64,000 nt of DNA, taken from contig JAFZDY010000057.1 in assembly GCA_017560945.1 (NCBI GenBank), positions 49,912 to 113,911 of the forward strand, given 5' to 3'. This DNA comes from Bacteroidaceae bacterium. GTDB lineage: Bacteria; Bacteroidota; Bacteroidia; Bacteroidales; Bacteroidaceae. A program made the position numbers and the translations under genes. Positions 49,327 through 57,845 of the stretch are shown piece by piece. Every line of letters starts with the position of its first letter. The stretch's first letter is position 1. The notes under the pieces are model-generated. The model saw only the letters and a program-made list of their open reading frames with translations, ran no database searches and had not been told where the DNA came from.

Positions 49327-50475
49327 TTATTTCTGAGCTTTGAATTCACGGATAGCCTCCTGTACATCCACCTTCTTTCCTTGACGAAAAGCCACTATAA
49401 AGGCTCCCTTGAAAGTACTTTCCAATCGACGCTTGAGATTGAGCACTTCGTTGTAGTCGGTCGATTCACCTGTAGTGTATTTATACATTCCATTCTCCGT
49501 ATAATAACTCGCCTTTACCCCCTTGAGTTTGCTACTTCCCTCGGGTAATTTTGTGGACGTACTCAATATCTGCACCATGAATACAGGACGATCGTCTCGT
49601 TTCGATTCACCTCCTGTTTGTTTCTTTGTCTCTTTCTTTTCCGAAGCGGACGCTTCCTTCTTTTCATTGGTAGCTTTTGCCACGGAGGGGACTGAGGGTT
49701 TGAAGTGCTCCTTCTTGTACGAGATGAAAGCATTGTATATGCTTCGGCTCAAGTCTGCAACACCCTTTTTACTACTCAGGTAAGTCTCTTCGTCGGGGGT
49801 AGAAATGTAGCCCAACTCCACCAACACACTGGGCATTGAGGTGGCTCGAAGCACCAAGAAACCTGCCTGATGCACACCCTTGTCCACTCGGCCGGCATGA
49901 GTCTTGAATTGCGACTGTATCTGTCTGGCCAAAGATACACTCTGCTCCATATACTTGTCCTGCATAAATTCGAACATGATGTAACTTTCGGCCGAATTGG
50001 GATTGAATCCTGCATACCTCTCTTCGTAATTCTCCTCCACAAGGATTACTGAATTCTCTCGCTTGGCCACCTCCAAGTTGTCATTGGCACGAGCCATACC
50101 GAGAGTATAAGTCTCAGTTCCTCTGGCAATTCGTCCCTTTTCCAATGCATTGGTGTGAATAGATATAAAAAGGTCAGCCTTGGCATCATTGGCAATCTTC
50201 GCACGTCCATCGAGTGACACAAACACATCAGTACTACGGGTGTACACCACACGAGTATCGGCACAATTGTTTTTTATCAGTCGTCCTAACTCCAAAGCGA
50301 CATCGAGATTGATGTTCTTTTCGTAGGCTTTCTTTCCCACCGCGCCAGGGTCTTTTCCTCCATGTCCTGCATCAATAACGACAACAAACTCCTGACCCTC
50401 GGCCATACTACACACGGGTAATACCAACCAAAGGCACAAGCACAGCAGTTGTCGAATGAGATACTTAATACGCAT
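49327..50475 (-). CDS. N-acetylmuramoyl-L-alanine amidase
   Basis: The 382-residue exported zinc amidase (Amidase_3) removes stem peptides from peptidoglycan, as in daughter-cell separation. A signal peptide (LLCLCLWLVLPVCSMA) is followed by VVVIDAGHGGKDPGAVG, DLFISIHTNA and VLVELGYISTPDEE, which carry the zinc ligands and catalytic Glu (about 25-240). The C-terminal part (about 245-382) has a low-complexity K/E/S linker and then a small module resembling SPOR-type folds. A -7 box is at 50493-50501. It is co-oriented with the MCE gene. Confidence 0.92.
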   Translation of the reverse strand: MRIKYLIRQLLCLCLWLVLPVCSMAEGQEFVVVIDAGHGGKDPGAVGKKAYEKNINLDVALELGRLIKNNCADTRVVYTRSTDVFVSLDGRAKIANDAKADLFISIHTNALEKGRIARGTETYTLGMARANDNLEVAKRENSVILVEENYEERYAGFNPNSAESYIMFEFMQDKYMEQSVSLARQIQSQFKTHAGRVDKGVHQAGFLVLRATSMPSVLVELGYISTPDEETYLSSKKGVADLSRSIYNAFISYKKEHFKPSVPSVAKATNEKKEASASEKKETKKQTGGESKRDDRPVFMVQILSTSTKLPEGSSKLKGVKASYYTENGMYKYTTGESTDYNEVLNLKRRLESTFKGAFIVAFRQGKKVDVQEAIREFKAQK

Positions 50476-50492
50476 GTTTTATCAAAAACGTT

Positions 50493-50501
50493 GCAAAAAT
50501 A
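50493..50501 (-). promoter_or_regulatory. -7 box for the amidase-MCE operon
   Basis: TATTTTTGC on the minus strand, 17 bases before the ATG at 50475. Confidence 0.6.
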
Positions 50502-50607
50502 CTATTTTCTTGCAAAAGAGTAAAACAAAACCAAAGGTTTTCGGCATTTCCAGACAAAAGTATCGACGTTTTGGCAATACTTTTTCTCATCTAATGGGTT
50601 TTATTTG

Positions 50608-50616
50608 TAAATTTGC
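50608..50616 (+). promoter_or_regulatory. -7 box for the BASS-type transporter
   Basis: TAAATTTGC, 33 bases before the ATG at 50650. Confidence 0.6.
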
Positions 50617-50649
50617 ACCTCCAAACAATAGATTCACTAAAAAAAGCCC

Positions 50650-51627
50650 ATGCTACAATTTTTTAAAAACTGGACAATGCCTGTGGCCATGCTGACTGGG
50701 GCTTCTGTCTATTTGATATTTGCTCACTTGGCTTGGCTTGCACCTATAAAGCCATTTGTCAATGACTTCGCATCGATACTCACACCTTGCCTCATCTTCA
50801 CCATGTTGTTTCTCACCTTCTGCAAGGTATCGGTGCGCGAACTTCGCCCTCGCAAGTGGCACTTGTGGCTCATCCTCATTCAGACAACCTCTTGTCTGAT
50901 GTTGGCCATCCCCATGATACTTTTCCCCAACTTTCCTTACAAAGTAGTTGTTCAGTCAGCCATGGTTTGTCTTATCTGTCCTACGGCTACTGCCGCGGCC
51001 GTCATCACGGCCAAGTTGGGTGGAAATGCATCAAGTTTGACCACCTATACCATCCTATCCAACCTTGTGACGGCCGTCGTTGTACCCATCTTTTTTCCTT
51101 TGATTGAGACGCACGAGGGACTTGGCTTTTGGGCCTCTGTATGGATGATATTAGGCAAAGTATTTCCCCTGCTCATCTGCCCACTATTAGCAGCTATGAT
51201 AGTGCGAAAGTTCTTACCAAAGTTAAAGGAGAAACTAACGTCGTATCACGACCTTGCCTTTTACCTGTGGAGTGTGGCACTGGCCATCGTAGTAGGTCAA
51301 ACGATACGCTCCATCGTACATAGCCAAGCCGAGTGGAGTACACTGATAGCCATCGGAGGAGCAGGCCTCGCCACATGCATCGTGCAATTTCTATTAGGAA
51401 AAAGAATTGGGGGCTACTACAACGACCGCATCAGTGGTGGACAAGCCCTTGGACAGAAAAATACGATTTTTGCCATCTGGATGGCTTACACCTACTTGAC
51501 TCCCCTCTCCTCCTTAGGCCCTGGCTCGTACGTATTGTGGCAAAATATGTTCAACAGTTGGCAACTTTGGCGCAAACGAGTGAAGGAGGCTCACCCTACA
51601 CACGAGGCCACCTTACTTAAGGTTTGA
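50650..51627 (+). CDS. Bile acid:sodium symporter (BASS/SBF)-like transporter
   Basis: The 325-residue product has about 9-10 hydrophobic segments. CPTATAAAVITAKLGGNASSLTTYTILSN and SGGQALGQKNTIFAIWMAY match the two conserved crossover regions of BASS-fold transporters (sodium-coupled uptake of organic anions). The substrate is not predictable; bile acids, pantoate and other organic acids are known for the family. It stands alone between the amidase gene and pta. Confidence 0.8.
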   Translation: MLQFFKNWTMPVAMLTGASVYLIFAHLAWLAPIKPFVNDFASILTPCLIFTMLFLTFCKVSVRELRPRKWHLWLILIQTTSCLMLAIPMILFPNFPYKVVVQSAMVCLICPTATAAAVITAKLGGNASSLTTYTILSNLVTAVVVPIFFPLIETHEGLGFWASVWMILGKVFPLLICPLLAAMIVRKFLPKLKEKLTSYHDLAFYLWSVALAIVVGQTIRSIVHSQAEWSTLIAIGGAGLATCIVQFLLGKRIGGYYNDRISGGQALGQKNTIFAIWMAYTYLTPLSSLGPGSYVLWQNMFNSWQLWRKRVKEAHPTHEATLLKV

Positions 51628-51844
51628 GGCCACTTCATTTTAGGAACGAGGGAGCCTCATCCTTGACTTTAGGTTTTTCTGCCCTACCTGAAAAATCTTT
51701 TTTCCCTGCCTAAAAAAAATATTTTCCTAACGGGGGAGAAAATAATTGCAAATTTGTCACGCAGATATAGCAAAATGTATTATTTTTGCAGGGAAAATCG
51801 TAATACGCAATAAACAACAAAAAAAATAACAAAAATATACGCAT
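51628..51844. other. 217-base gap before pta with CCTACCTGAAAAA-type sequence
   Basis: GCCCTACCTGAAAAATC and CCCTGCCTAAAAAAA occur in tandem near 51680-51720. A similar CCCTACCTGAAAAAAA occurs near 58710. Confidence 0.45.
51753..51789 (+). promoter_or_regulatory. Promoter of pta
   Basis: TTTG at 51753-51756 and TATTTTTGC at 51781-51789. The spacer is 24 bases, a little long. Confidence 0.6.
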
Positions 51845-52852
51845 ATGGACTTAATTAGCGAAATCGTTGCACGTGCGAAAGCCAACAAGCAACGCATCGT
51901 TCTTCCTGAAGGCACTGAAGAACGCACCCTGAAAGCCGCCGACCAATTGTTGGCCGACGAAGTAGCAGAACTCATCCTCATCGGTAATCCCGCCGAAATC
52001 AAGGCTTTGGCCGACGAACTCGGATTGAAGAGTATCGACAAGGCCACCATCATCAACCCCGAAGATCACCCCAAGAAGGAGGAGTATGCACAACTCTTGT
52101 GCGAACTCCGCAAGAAGAAGGGAATGACCATCGAGGAGGCACGCAAACTGGTGCTCGACCCCCTCTACTTGGGTTGCCTCATCATCAAGGCCGGCGATGC
52201 TGACGGACAATTGGCTGGTGCACGCAACACCACAGGTGCCGTATTGCGCCCCGCTTTGCAAATCATCAAGACTTCACCAGGTATCAGTTGCGTATCAGGC
52301 GCAATGCTGATGGTGACAAAAACTCCTCAATATGGAGAAAACGGTGTGATCGTAGTAGGCGACGTAGCCGTAACTCCCATGCCCGATGCTGCACAACTTT
52401 CACAGATTGCCGTATGCACCGCGCAAACCGCTAAGGCCGTAGCAGGATTCGAAGAACCTCGCGTGGCTATGCTCAGTTTCTCTACCAAGGGATCAGCCAA
52501 GCACGAAGTGGTAGACAAGGTGACTGAGGCTTTGGCTTTGGCCAAGGAATTGGCACCCGACTTGAAGATCGATGGCGAGTTGCAAGCCGACGCAGCCCTC
52601 GTACCCTCAGTAGGTAGTAGCAAGGCTCCTGGTAGCGAAATTGCAGGTAAGGCCAATGTATTGGTATTCCCTAATCTGGAAGTAGGTAACATTGCCTATA
52701 AGTTGGTTCAACGTTTGGGTAACGCCGACGCCGTAGGTCCCATCCTCCAAGGTATCGCCCGTCCCGTGAACGACCTCTCACGCGGATGCTCAGTAGAGGA
52801 CATCTACAAGATGGTAGCCATCACCGCTAACCAGGCTATCGCCGCAAAATAA
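51845..52852 (+). CDS. pta: Phosphate acetyltransferase
   Basis: The 335-residue enzyme converts acetyl-CoA and phosphate to acetyl phosphate. RIVLPEGTEERTLKAA, GALVRPALQIIKT-type block AVLRPALQIIKT, GDVAVTPMPDAAQLSQIA, SFSTKGSAKHE, DGELQADAALVPS and VLVFPNLEVGNIAYKLVQRL are present in order. It is the short form with no N-terminal regulatory domain. It is followed by ackA after 122 bases containing a word repeat. With PflB it completes acetyl-CoA to acetate conversion. Confidence 0.95.
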   Translation: MDLISEIVARAKANKQRIVLPEGTEERTLKAADQLLADEVAELILIGNPAEIKALADELGLKSIDKATIINPEDHPKKEEYAQLLCELRKKKGMTIEEARKLVLDPLYLGCLIIKAGDADGQLAGARNTTGAVLRPALQIIKTSPGISCVSGAMLMVTKTPQYGENGVIVVGDVAVTPMPDAAQLSQIAVCTAQTAKAVAGFEEPRVAMLSFSTKGSAKHEVVDKVTEALALAKELAPDLKIDGELQADAALVPSVGSSKAPGSEIAGKANVLVFPNLEVGNIAYKLVQRLGNADAVGPILQGIARPVNDLSRGCSVEDIYKMVAITANQAIAAK

Positions 52853-52863
52853 AATCCAAGTAC

Positions 52864-52970
52864 AACTTACCATTCACAACGTACAATTCCTGCACAAGGG
52901 GGATTCGAGTAGTGAATGGTGAATTGTTGTTTTCATAAATTGTAATTTGTACGTTGTAATTTGTAAATGT
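52864..52970. repeat. TTCAC/GTGAATGGTGAATTG word repeat between pta and ackA
   Basis: ACCATTCACAACGTACAATT is followed by GTAGTGAATGGTGAATTGTTG and GTAATTTGTACGTTGTAATTTG. The words pair with each other (ATTCAC/GTGAAT and ACGTACAATT/AATTTGTACGTT). Confidence 0.6.
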
Positions 52971-52974
52971 AATC

Positions 52975-54171
52975 ATGAAGATATTAGTATTGAACTGCGG
53001 AAGTTCATCCATCAAATACAAACTCTTTGAGATGGAAACCAAAGAGGTACTCGCCCAAGGAGGCATCGAGAAAATCGGCCTCACAGGCTCATTCTTGAAA
53101 CTCACTCTTCCCAATGGCGAAAAGAAAATTTTGGAAAAGGACATCCCCGAACATACTGTGGGTGTAGAGTTCATCTTCCAAACATTGACCAACGCCGAAT
53201 ACGGAGCCATCAAATCTTTGGACGAATTGGACGCCGTAGGTCATCGTATGGTGCACGGTGGCGAACGATTCAGCCAATCTGTTATCCTAAACAAAGAGGT
53301 ATTGGACGCCTTCACCGCTTGCAACGACTTGGCTCCCCTGCACAACCCTGCAAATTTGAAGGGTGTGAATGCCGTATCGGCTCTTCTTCCCAACATTCCT
53401 CAAGTGGGAGTATTCGACACTGCCTTCCACCAAACTATGCCCGCTCACGCCTACATGTACGCAGTCCCTTATGAATTGTACGAAAAGTATGGCGTACGTC
53501 GCTATGGTTTCCACGGTACTTCACACCGCTACGTATCTCAGCGCGTATGCGAATACCTCGGAATTCCCGTTGAAGGAAGCCGCATCATCACTTGCCACGT
53601 AGGAAACGGTGGTTCTATCGCTGCTGTGAAGGATGGTAAGTGTGTCGACACCACCATGGGTCTTACTCCCTTGGAAGGATTGATGATGGGTACTCGTTCA
53701 GGAGACATCGACGCAGGAGCAGTTACTTTCATTATGGAAAAGGAAGGATTGAACGCCACAGGTGTTTCTAATCTTTTGAACAAGAAGTCAGGTGTATTGG
53801 GAATCTCTGGCGTATCTTCTGATATGCGCGAAACTACCGCAGCTGCCAAGAATGGCAACACTCAAGCCCAACTCGCCCTCAATATGTACTTCTATCGCAT
53901 CAAGAAATACATTGGTGCATATGCAGCTGCTATGGGAGGTGTAGACGTCATCCTCTTCACGGGTGGTGTAGGCGAAAACCAAGCCGATTGCCGCGAAGCT
54001 GCATGCTCAGGACTTGAATACATGGGTGTAAGCATCAACAAGGAAATCAACAATGCTACACGCGGAGAAGAGGCTATCATCTCTACAGCCGATTCAAAGG
54101 TAAAGGTGGTTGTCATCCCCACTGACGAGGAGATGATGATTGCATCCGACACCATGGCTTTGTTGAAATAA
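52975..54171 (+). CDS. ackA: Acetate kinase
   Basis: The 398-residue enzyme makes acetate and ATP from acetyl phosphate. MKILVLNCGSSSIKYKLFE, VGHRMVHGGERF, PQVGVFDTAFHQTMP, YGFHGTSHRYVS, CHVGNGGSIAA, TMGLTPLEGLMMGTRSGDIDAG and FTGGVGENQ are all intact. It is cytoplasmic and pairs with pta upstream. A perfect 14-base inverted repeat follows at 54194-54233. Confidence 0.96.
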   Translation: MKILVLNCGSSSIKYKLFEMETKEVLAQGGIEKIGLTGSFLKLTLPNGEKKILEKDIPEHTVGVEFIFQTLTNAEYGAIKSLDELDAVGHRMVHGGERFSQSVILNKEVLDAFTACNDLAPLHNPANLKGVNAVSALLPNIPQVGVFDTAFHQTMPAHAYMYAVPYELYEKYGVRRYGFHGTSHRYVSQRVCEYLGIPVEGSRIITCHVGNGGSIAAVKDGKCVDTTMGLTPLEGLMMGTRSGDIDAGAVTFIMEKEGLNATGVSNLLNKKSGVLGISGVSSDMRETTAAAKNGNTQAQLALNMYFYRIKKYIGAYAAAMGGVDVILFTGGVGENQADCREAACSGLEYMGVSINKEINNATRGEEAIISTADSKVKVVVIPTDEEMMIASDTMALLK

Positions 54172-54193
54172 AGTCAACTCGACAATAATGTTT

Positions 54194-54233
54194 GAAGAAT
54201 GCCATTCCTCCCCACGGAAGAATGGCATTCTTC
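54194..54233. terminator. Perfect 14-base inverted repeat after ackA
   Basis: GAAGAATGCCATTC and GAATGGCATTCTTC with a 12-base loop, 23 bases after the ackA stop. It lacks a T-run, so it may be an mRNA 3' stabiliser rather than an intrinsic terminator. Confidence 0.6.
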
Positions 54234-54419
54234 GACATGTAAGTATACATTCTTCCAAGTGGCAAAAGATAAGGATGCATAAGATGAAAGATACAGATGT
54301 TGGATTTGAAAGATATGGTTCCTCCATACTTGAACATTCCTATCTTCAAAATTCATCTTGAATCCATAAATTATTTATAAAAAAGTAGTGCAATCTTTCG
54401 GTAATTTATGTTTTAAACC

Positions 54420-54428
54420 TATCTTTGC
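54420..54428 (+). promoter_or_regulatory. -7 box for uxuA
   Basis: TATCTTTGC, 43 bases before the ATG at 54472. Confidence 0.65.
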
Positions 54429-54471
54429 AAACAGAAATATTTTTAAGTTACTTATACTTTAAGAAACAATT

Positions 54472-55647
54472 ATGGAAAAGACATGGAGATGGTTCGGCAA
54501 GAAGGACAAAATCACCCTTTCAATGCTGAGACAGATAGGTGTAGAGGGCATCGTAACTGCTCTTCACGAGATTCCTAATGGCGAAATATGGACACTCGAA
54601 GCCATTATGGATTTGAAAGAATACATCGAATCATACGGCTTGCGCTGGTCGGTAGTAGAAAGCCTACCCGTATGCGAAGCCATTAAATATGCAGGTCCTG
54701 AACGTGATCAGCTGATTGAAAACTACAAAATCAGTTTGGCAAACTTGGGAAAGGCTGGTGTGAAGACCATTTGTTACAACTTTATGCCAGTGCTTGATTG
54801 GGCACGCACCGACCTTGCACATCCCTACCCCAACGGAACCACTTCGCTTTATTTCGATCGCAAGGTGTTCGCTTACTTCGATTGCTGCATTTTGAAGCGT
54901 GAAGGAGCTGAAAAGGACTACACCGCAGAAGAAATGGCTGCCGTAGAGGAAATGGCCAAGCATATGACTCCCGAGGATGATGAAAAGCTGATTGACACCA
55001 TCATCGTGAAGACACAGGGTTTTGTCAATGGAAACATCACCGAAAACGACCGCGAACCTGTAGTACTCTTCCGCAAGTTATTGGCTCTTTACAAAGGCAT
55101 AGACAAGGATGCTTTGCGTGAGAATATGCGCTACTTCCTCGCCGCTATCATGCCAGTGTGCGACGAATATGGAATCAACATGTGTGTTCACCCCGATGAT
55201 CCCCCTATGCAGATTCTTGGTTTACCTCGCATTGTTACTTGTGCCGAGGACATCCGTTGGTTCCTCAATGCCGTAGACAATCCGCACAACGGACTCACCT
55301 TCTGTGCAGGCTCACTCAGTGCTGGATTACAGAACGATGTACCCGCATTGGCCAACGAGTTCGCCAGTCGCACACACTTCGTACATTTGCGTAGTACAGA
55401 GGTGGCTCCCGACAATAGTTATTTCCAAGAGGCTGACCACTTGGGCGGACGCGCAAACATCATCGAATTGGTACGCATTTTCGAACGCGAGAATCCCAAT
55501 CTTCCTATGCGTGTAGACCACGGACCTACCATGTTGGGCGACGAAGACAAGGGCTACAATGCAGGATACTCTTTCCACGGCAGAATGTTGGCTCTCGGAA
55601 AAGTTGATGGTATCATTGCTACAGTTAGACAATTAGAAAATCTGTAA
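54472..55647 (+). CDS. uxuA: Mannonate dehydratase
   Basis: The 391-residue metal-dependent enzyme converts D-mannonate to 2-keto-3-deoxygluconate in glucuronate breakdown. MEKTWRWFGKKDKITLSMLRQIGVEGIVTALHE (start), NLGKAGVKTICYNFMPVLDWARTDL, MCVHPDDPP, LTFCAGSLS and VDHGPTML follow the family order. The partners uxuB and uxaC are not in this window. The next gene encodes a sugar kinase-like protein, but the gap holds a repeat, and co-transcription is uncertain. Confidence 0.94.
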   Translation: MEKTWRWFGKKDKITLSMLRQIGVEGIVTALHEIPNGEIWTLEAIMDLKEYIESYGLRWSVVESLPVCEAIKYAGPERDQLIENYKISLANLGKAGVKTICYNFMPVLDWARTDLAHPYPNGTTSLYFDRKVFAYFDCCILKREGAEKDYTAEEMAAVEEMAKHMTPEDDEKLIDTIIVKTQGFVNGNITENDREPVVLFRKLLALYKGIDKDALRENMRYFLAAIMPVCDEYGINMCVHPDDPPMQILGLPRIVTCAEDIRWFLNAVDNPHNGLTFCAGSLSAGLQNDVPALANEFASRTHFVHLRSTEVAPDNSYFQEADHLGGRANIIELVRIFERENPNLPMRVDHGPTMLGDEDKGYNAGYSFHGRMLALGKVDGIIATVRQLENL

Positions 55648-55657
55648 GAGAAGAAAG

Positions 55658-55736
55658 TTCAAAGTTCAAGGCCTTATGTTCAAAACAACACATTTGAATT
55701 CATTTCCCTTGAACTTTGAACTTAAACTTAAATTTT
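55658..55736. repeat. AAGTTCAAAGTTCAA word repeat (inverted pair)
   Basis: AAAGTTCAAAGTTCAAGG faces CCTTGAACTTTGAACTT about 40 bases later; perfectly complementary arms of about 15 bases. The same word recurs at 63748-63810. Confidence 0.75.
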
Positions 55737-55746
55737 AAACTTTATA

Positions 55747-56604
55747 ATGAATATACTTATAGCCGACAGCGGCTCCACAAAAACCGATTGGTGCGTATGT
55801 CATCAAGGTGAAATACTCCAACGTATACAGACACAAGGTATCAATCCTGTTCACCAATCAGACGAAGAGATTGAAAAAATTATCCGCGAAATGGCCGCTC
55901 ACTTGAGCAATGCGGAAAGCATCGGAAGAGTTCATTTCTACGGAGCGGGATGTCACTCTCCAAAGATGTTGTCGGTTATATCTAACGCACTGCAAACAGC
56001 TCTTCTTCATTGCCGTTTGCAAGAAATTCAGGTTGACTCGGATCTTGTAGGAGCCGCACAAGCCTTGTGTCAAGGTGAAGCAGGTATTGCTTGTATCCTC
56101 GGCACTGGCTCAAATTCATGTGAGTTTGACGGGAAACTCATCCAACGAAACACACCTTCGCTTGGCTATATTTTAGGCGACGAGGGAAGTGGTGCATCTT
56201 TAGGACGTATTTTGATTAGCGATTGGCTAAAAGGACAATTACCAACTGAACTCAAGAACGAGTTTATCGAAGAATACCACCTGTCAAGAGAAGAAATAAT
56301 CGAACGTGTCTACCGCCAACCATTGGCTAACCGTTTCTTGGCTTCGTTCGCACCTTTCTTGAGAAAGCATCGTGCCAATGCTACAGTACACCATCTTTTG
56401 GTAGAGGAGTTTACACGATTTTTCCGTCGCAACGTGCTGACCTATGACACCACATTACCCATACACTTCATTGGCTCCATCGCCTACAATTTCAAGGAAG
56501 AGTTAACCGAAGTGGCCGAATCTTTAGGATTGAAAGTAGGTCAGGTATTGAGTGCTCCTATGGAAGGATTAGTAAAATACCTTTCTTCAAACAAGGAAGC
56601 GTAA
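55747..56604 (+). CDS. BadF/BadG-type ATPase, likely N-acetylglucosamine kinase-like
   Basis: The 285-residue ASKHA-fold protein has MNILIADSGSTKTDWCV (phosphate 1), VDSDLVGAAQALC, CILGTGSNSCEFDG (phosphate 2), YILGDEGSGASLGR and HFIGSIAYNF near the adenosine motif. This matches the BadF/BcrA family clade that includes amino-sugar kinases. The substrate is inferred only. The position after uxuA gives weak support for a sugar role. Confidence 0.82.
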   Translation: MNILIADSGSTKTDWCVCHQGEILQRIQTQGINPVHQSDEEIEKIIREMAAHLSNAESIGRVHFYGAGCHSPKMLSVISNALQTALLHCRLQEIQVDSDLVGAAQALCQGEAGIACILGTGSNSCEFDGKLIQRNTPSLGYILGDEGSGASLGRILISDWLKGQLPTELKNEFIEEYHLSREEIIERVYRQPLANRFLASFAPFLRKHRANATVHHLLVEEFTRFFRRNVLTYDTTLPIHFIGSIAYNFKEELTEVAESLGLKVGQVLSAPMEGLVKYLSSNKEA

Positions 56605-56632
56605 AGATAGGGGTTACTCAGTGTAAAGTTCT

Positions 56633-57073
56633 TCAATCGTCCAATCGCAAGAATTTTCCCCTGTTATCAAACTTCAATTCCAATCCGTTCACCAACTCAA
56701 GTTCGTATCCATGCCGATCGTGCTTGATTTTCTTCACCTTTTGGTCATCGTAGTATCGTCCTACGTACTTCCTTATTGACATTGGAACAAGACTATCGGG
56801 TACGGATTGTGAGCGTGACTCCACCTCTGTCCACCGGCCTTTGGCATCAAACTCCAACTCGGTACCATCGGACAGAAACACATCATATCCTTCAGTTCGA
56901 AAGAGATTCTTGTCAATCTTCATGTAGGAGACAGGCGCTTTGGGAAAGTATGTTTTAATCATTTCCTGAGCTTCCACAGGTAATAAGGAGACATCGCGTG
57001 TAACCTTACCACGCGCACTTACGATAGACACCATCAGCAACATGATGCCTATCAATCCAATAAACTTTTTCAT
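56633..57073 (-). CDS. PepSY-like (DUF2874) secreted protein
   Basis: The 146-residue product has a signal peptide (MKKFIGLIGIMLLMVSIVSA-RG) and two PepSY-like repeats (about 35-85 and 95-140). Each ends in a beta pair: YDVFLSDGTELEFDAKGRW and YELELVNGLELKFDNRGKF. These are the hallmark of the Bacteroidetes PepSY-like family, thought to be periplasmic inhibitors or binders. I start at the second ATG, 57073, because it gives the cleaner MKK signal; 57082 is also possible. It converges with the sugar kinase gene. Confidence 0.83.
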   Translation of the reverse strand: MKKFIGLIGIMLLMVSIVSARGKVTRDVSLLPVEAQEMIKTYFPKAPVSYMKIDKNLFRTEGYDVFLSDGTELEFDAKGRWTEVESRSQSVPDSLVPMSIRKYVGRYYDDQKVKKIKHDRHGYELELVNGLELKFDNRGKFLRLDD

Positions 57074-57133
57074 TTCCTTCATTTTGTTTTTTTGATGTTA
57101 ATACCATTGAAACAAAATGTGGGAATGAATGGT

Positions 57134-57685
57134 TCAATTGTTTCTTCCAGGGATTTCGTCTTCCAATACACTACCCTTCTCTATACGCAATTCTCCGTTA
57201 GTAGAGACCGTCACGCATAGGGGGACAAACAGGTCGGTTTGGGGATAGCACACACTGGCCGCAAAACGTAGTTTACCATCCACCACCCTGTCAAAAACGA
57301 AACCTTCGAGGATAGAGTTTTTCAAAAAGTCTGCAGCTACTTGCGAAGAGAAATCCTTCTTGGTAAATCGCTTGGTCAACAATGTCTTTCCGTCCTTCGT
57401 AATATTCAGGTCGATGGTATTGTCAACAAAGGAGTTACCCTGTTCATCCTTCACCTTTGGCAATTGGTCAGAGGGGGTTCTATCTATCTGATAATGAAAT
57501 TTCATTCCCTTGATCTCTGCGTCACCTTTTGCGGAAGAGGATTGCATGGCAAACTCTCCTGAACGGGATTTCTCGGAAAGTTGATAGGTGCGTACATCCA
57601 CCTCTTCACCCTTGTCTGCTCCCTTTCCGCACGAAGTGAGGGCAACTGAGATTCCCAAAAGCAATATATAAGAAAACTTCTTCAT
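57134..57685 (-). CDS. DUF4738-like lipoprotein
   Basis: The 183-residue product has a lipoprotein signal (MKKFSYILLL, lipobox ALTSC) and a beta-rich body with RTYQLSEK and FHYQIDRTPSDQLPKVKDEQGN, then ITKDGKTLLTKRFTKKDF and SILEGFVFDRVVDGKL. This resembles Bacteroidales DUF4738; the match is from memory and moderate. Function unknown. It lies between the PepSY-like and Spy-like genes, all leftward. A weak TTCCTTTGC at 57713-57721 may be its -7 box. Confidence 0.7.
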   Translation of the reverse strand: MKKFSYILLLGISVALTSCGKGADKGEEVDVRTYQLSEKSRSGEFAMQSSSAKGDAEIKGMKFHYQIDRTPSDQLPKVKDEQGNSFVDNTIDLNITKDGKTLLTKRFTKKDFSSQVAADFLKNSILEGFVFDRVVDGKLRFAASVCYPQTDLFVPLCVTVSTNGELRIEKGSVLEDEIPGRNN

Positions 57686-57769
57686 TCTTGGCTCTATGAT
57701 ATTTTATTGAACGCAAAGGAACAAAAAACGGACGAAATAGCCAAACTCTTAGCCCATAAATCGCACAGA

Positions 57770-57823
57770 AAACCCGTTGGAGGGTTGTTTCCATTTGTGA
57801 AAACCAACTCAACCAACGGGTTT
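57770..57823 (-). terminator. Terminator of the Gly/Met-rich Spy-like gene
   Basis: AAACCCGTTGG and CCAACGGGTTT form a perfect 11-base stem around a 32-base loop with internal pairing, 23 bases after the stop at 57846. Confidence 0.75.
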
Positions 57824-57845
57824 ACCTTTATTCTAATTCTATAAC

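Larger units (their letters stand above)
54172..54471. other. 300-base gap between ackA and uxuA
   Basis: It holds the inverted repeat and the uxuA promoter; no gene is seen. Confidence 0.6.
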
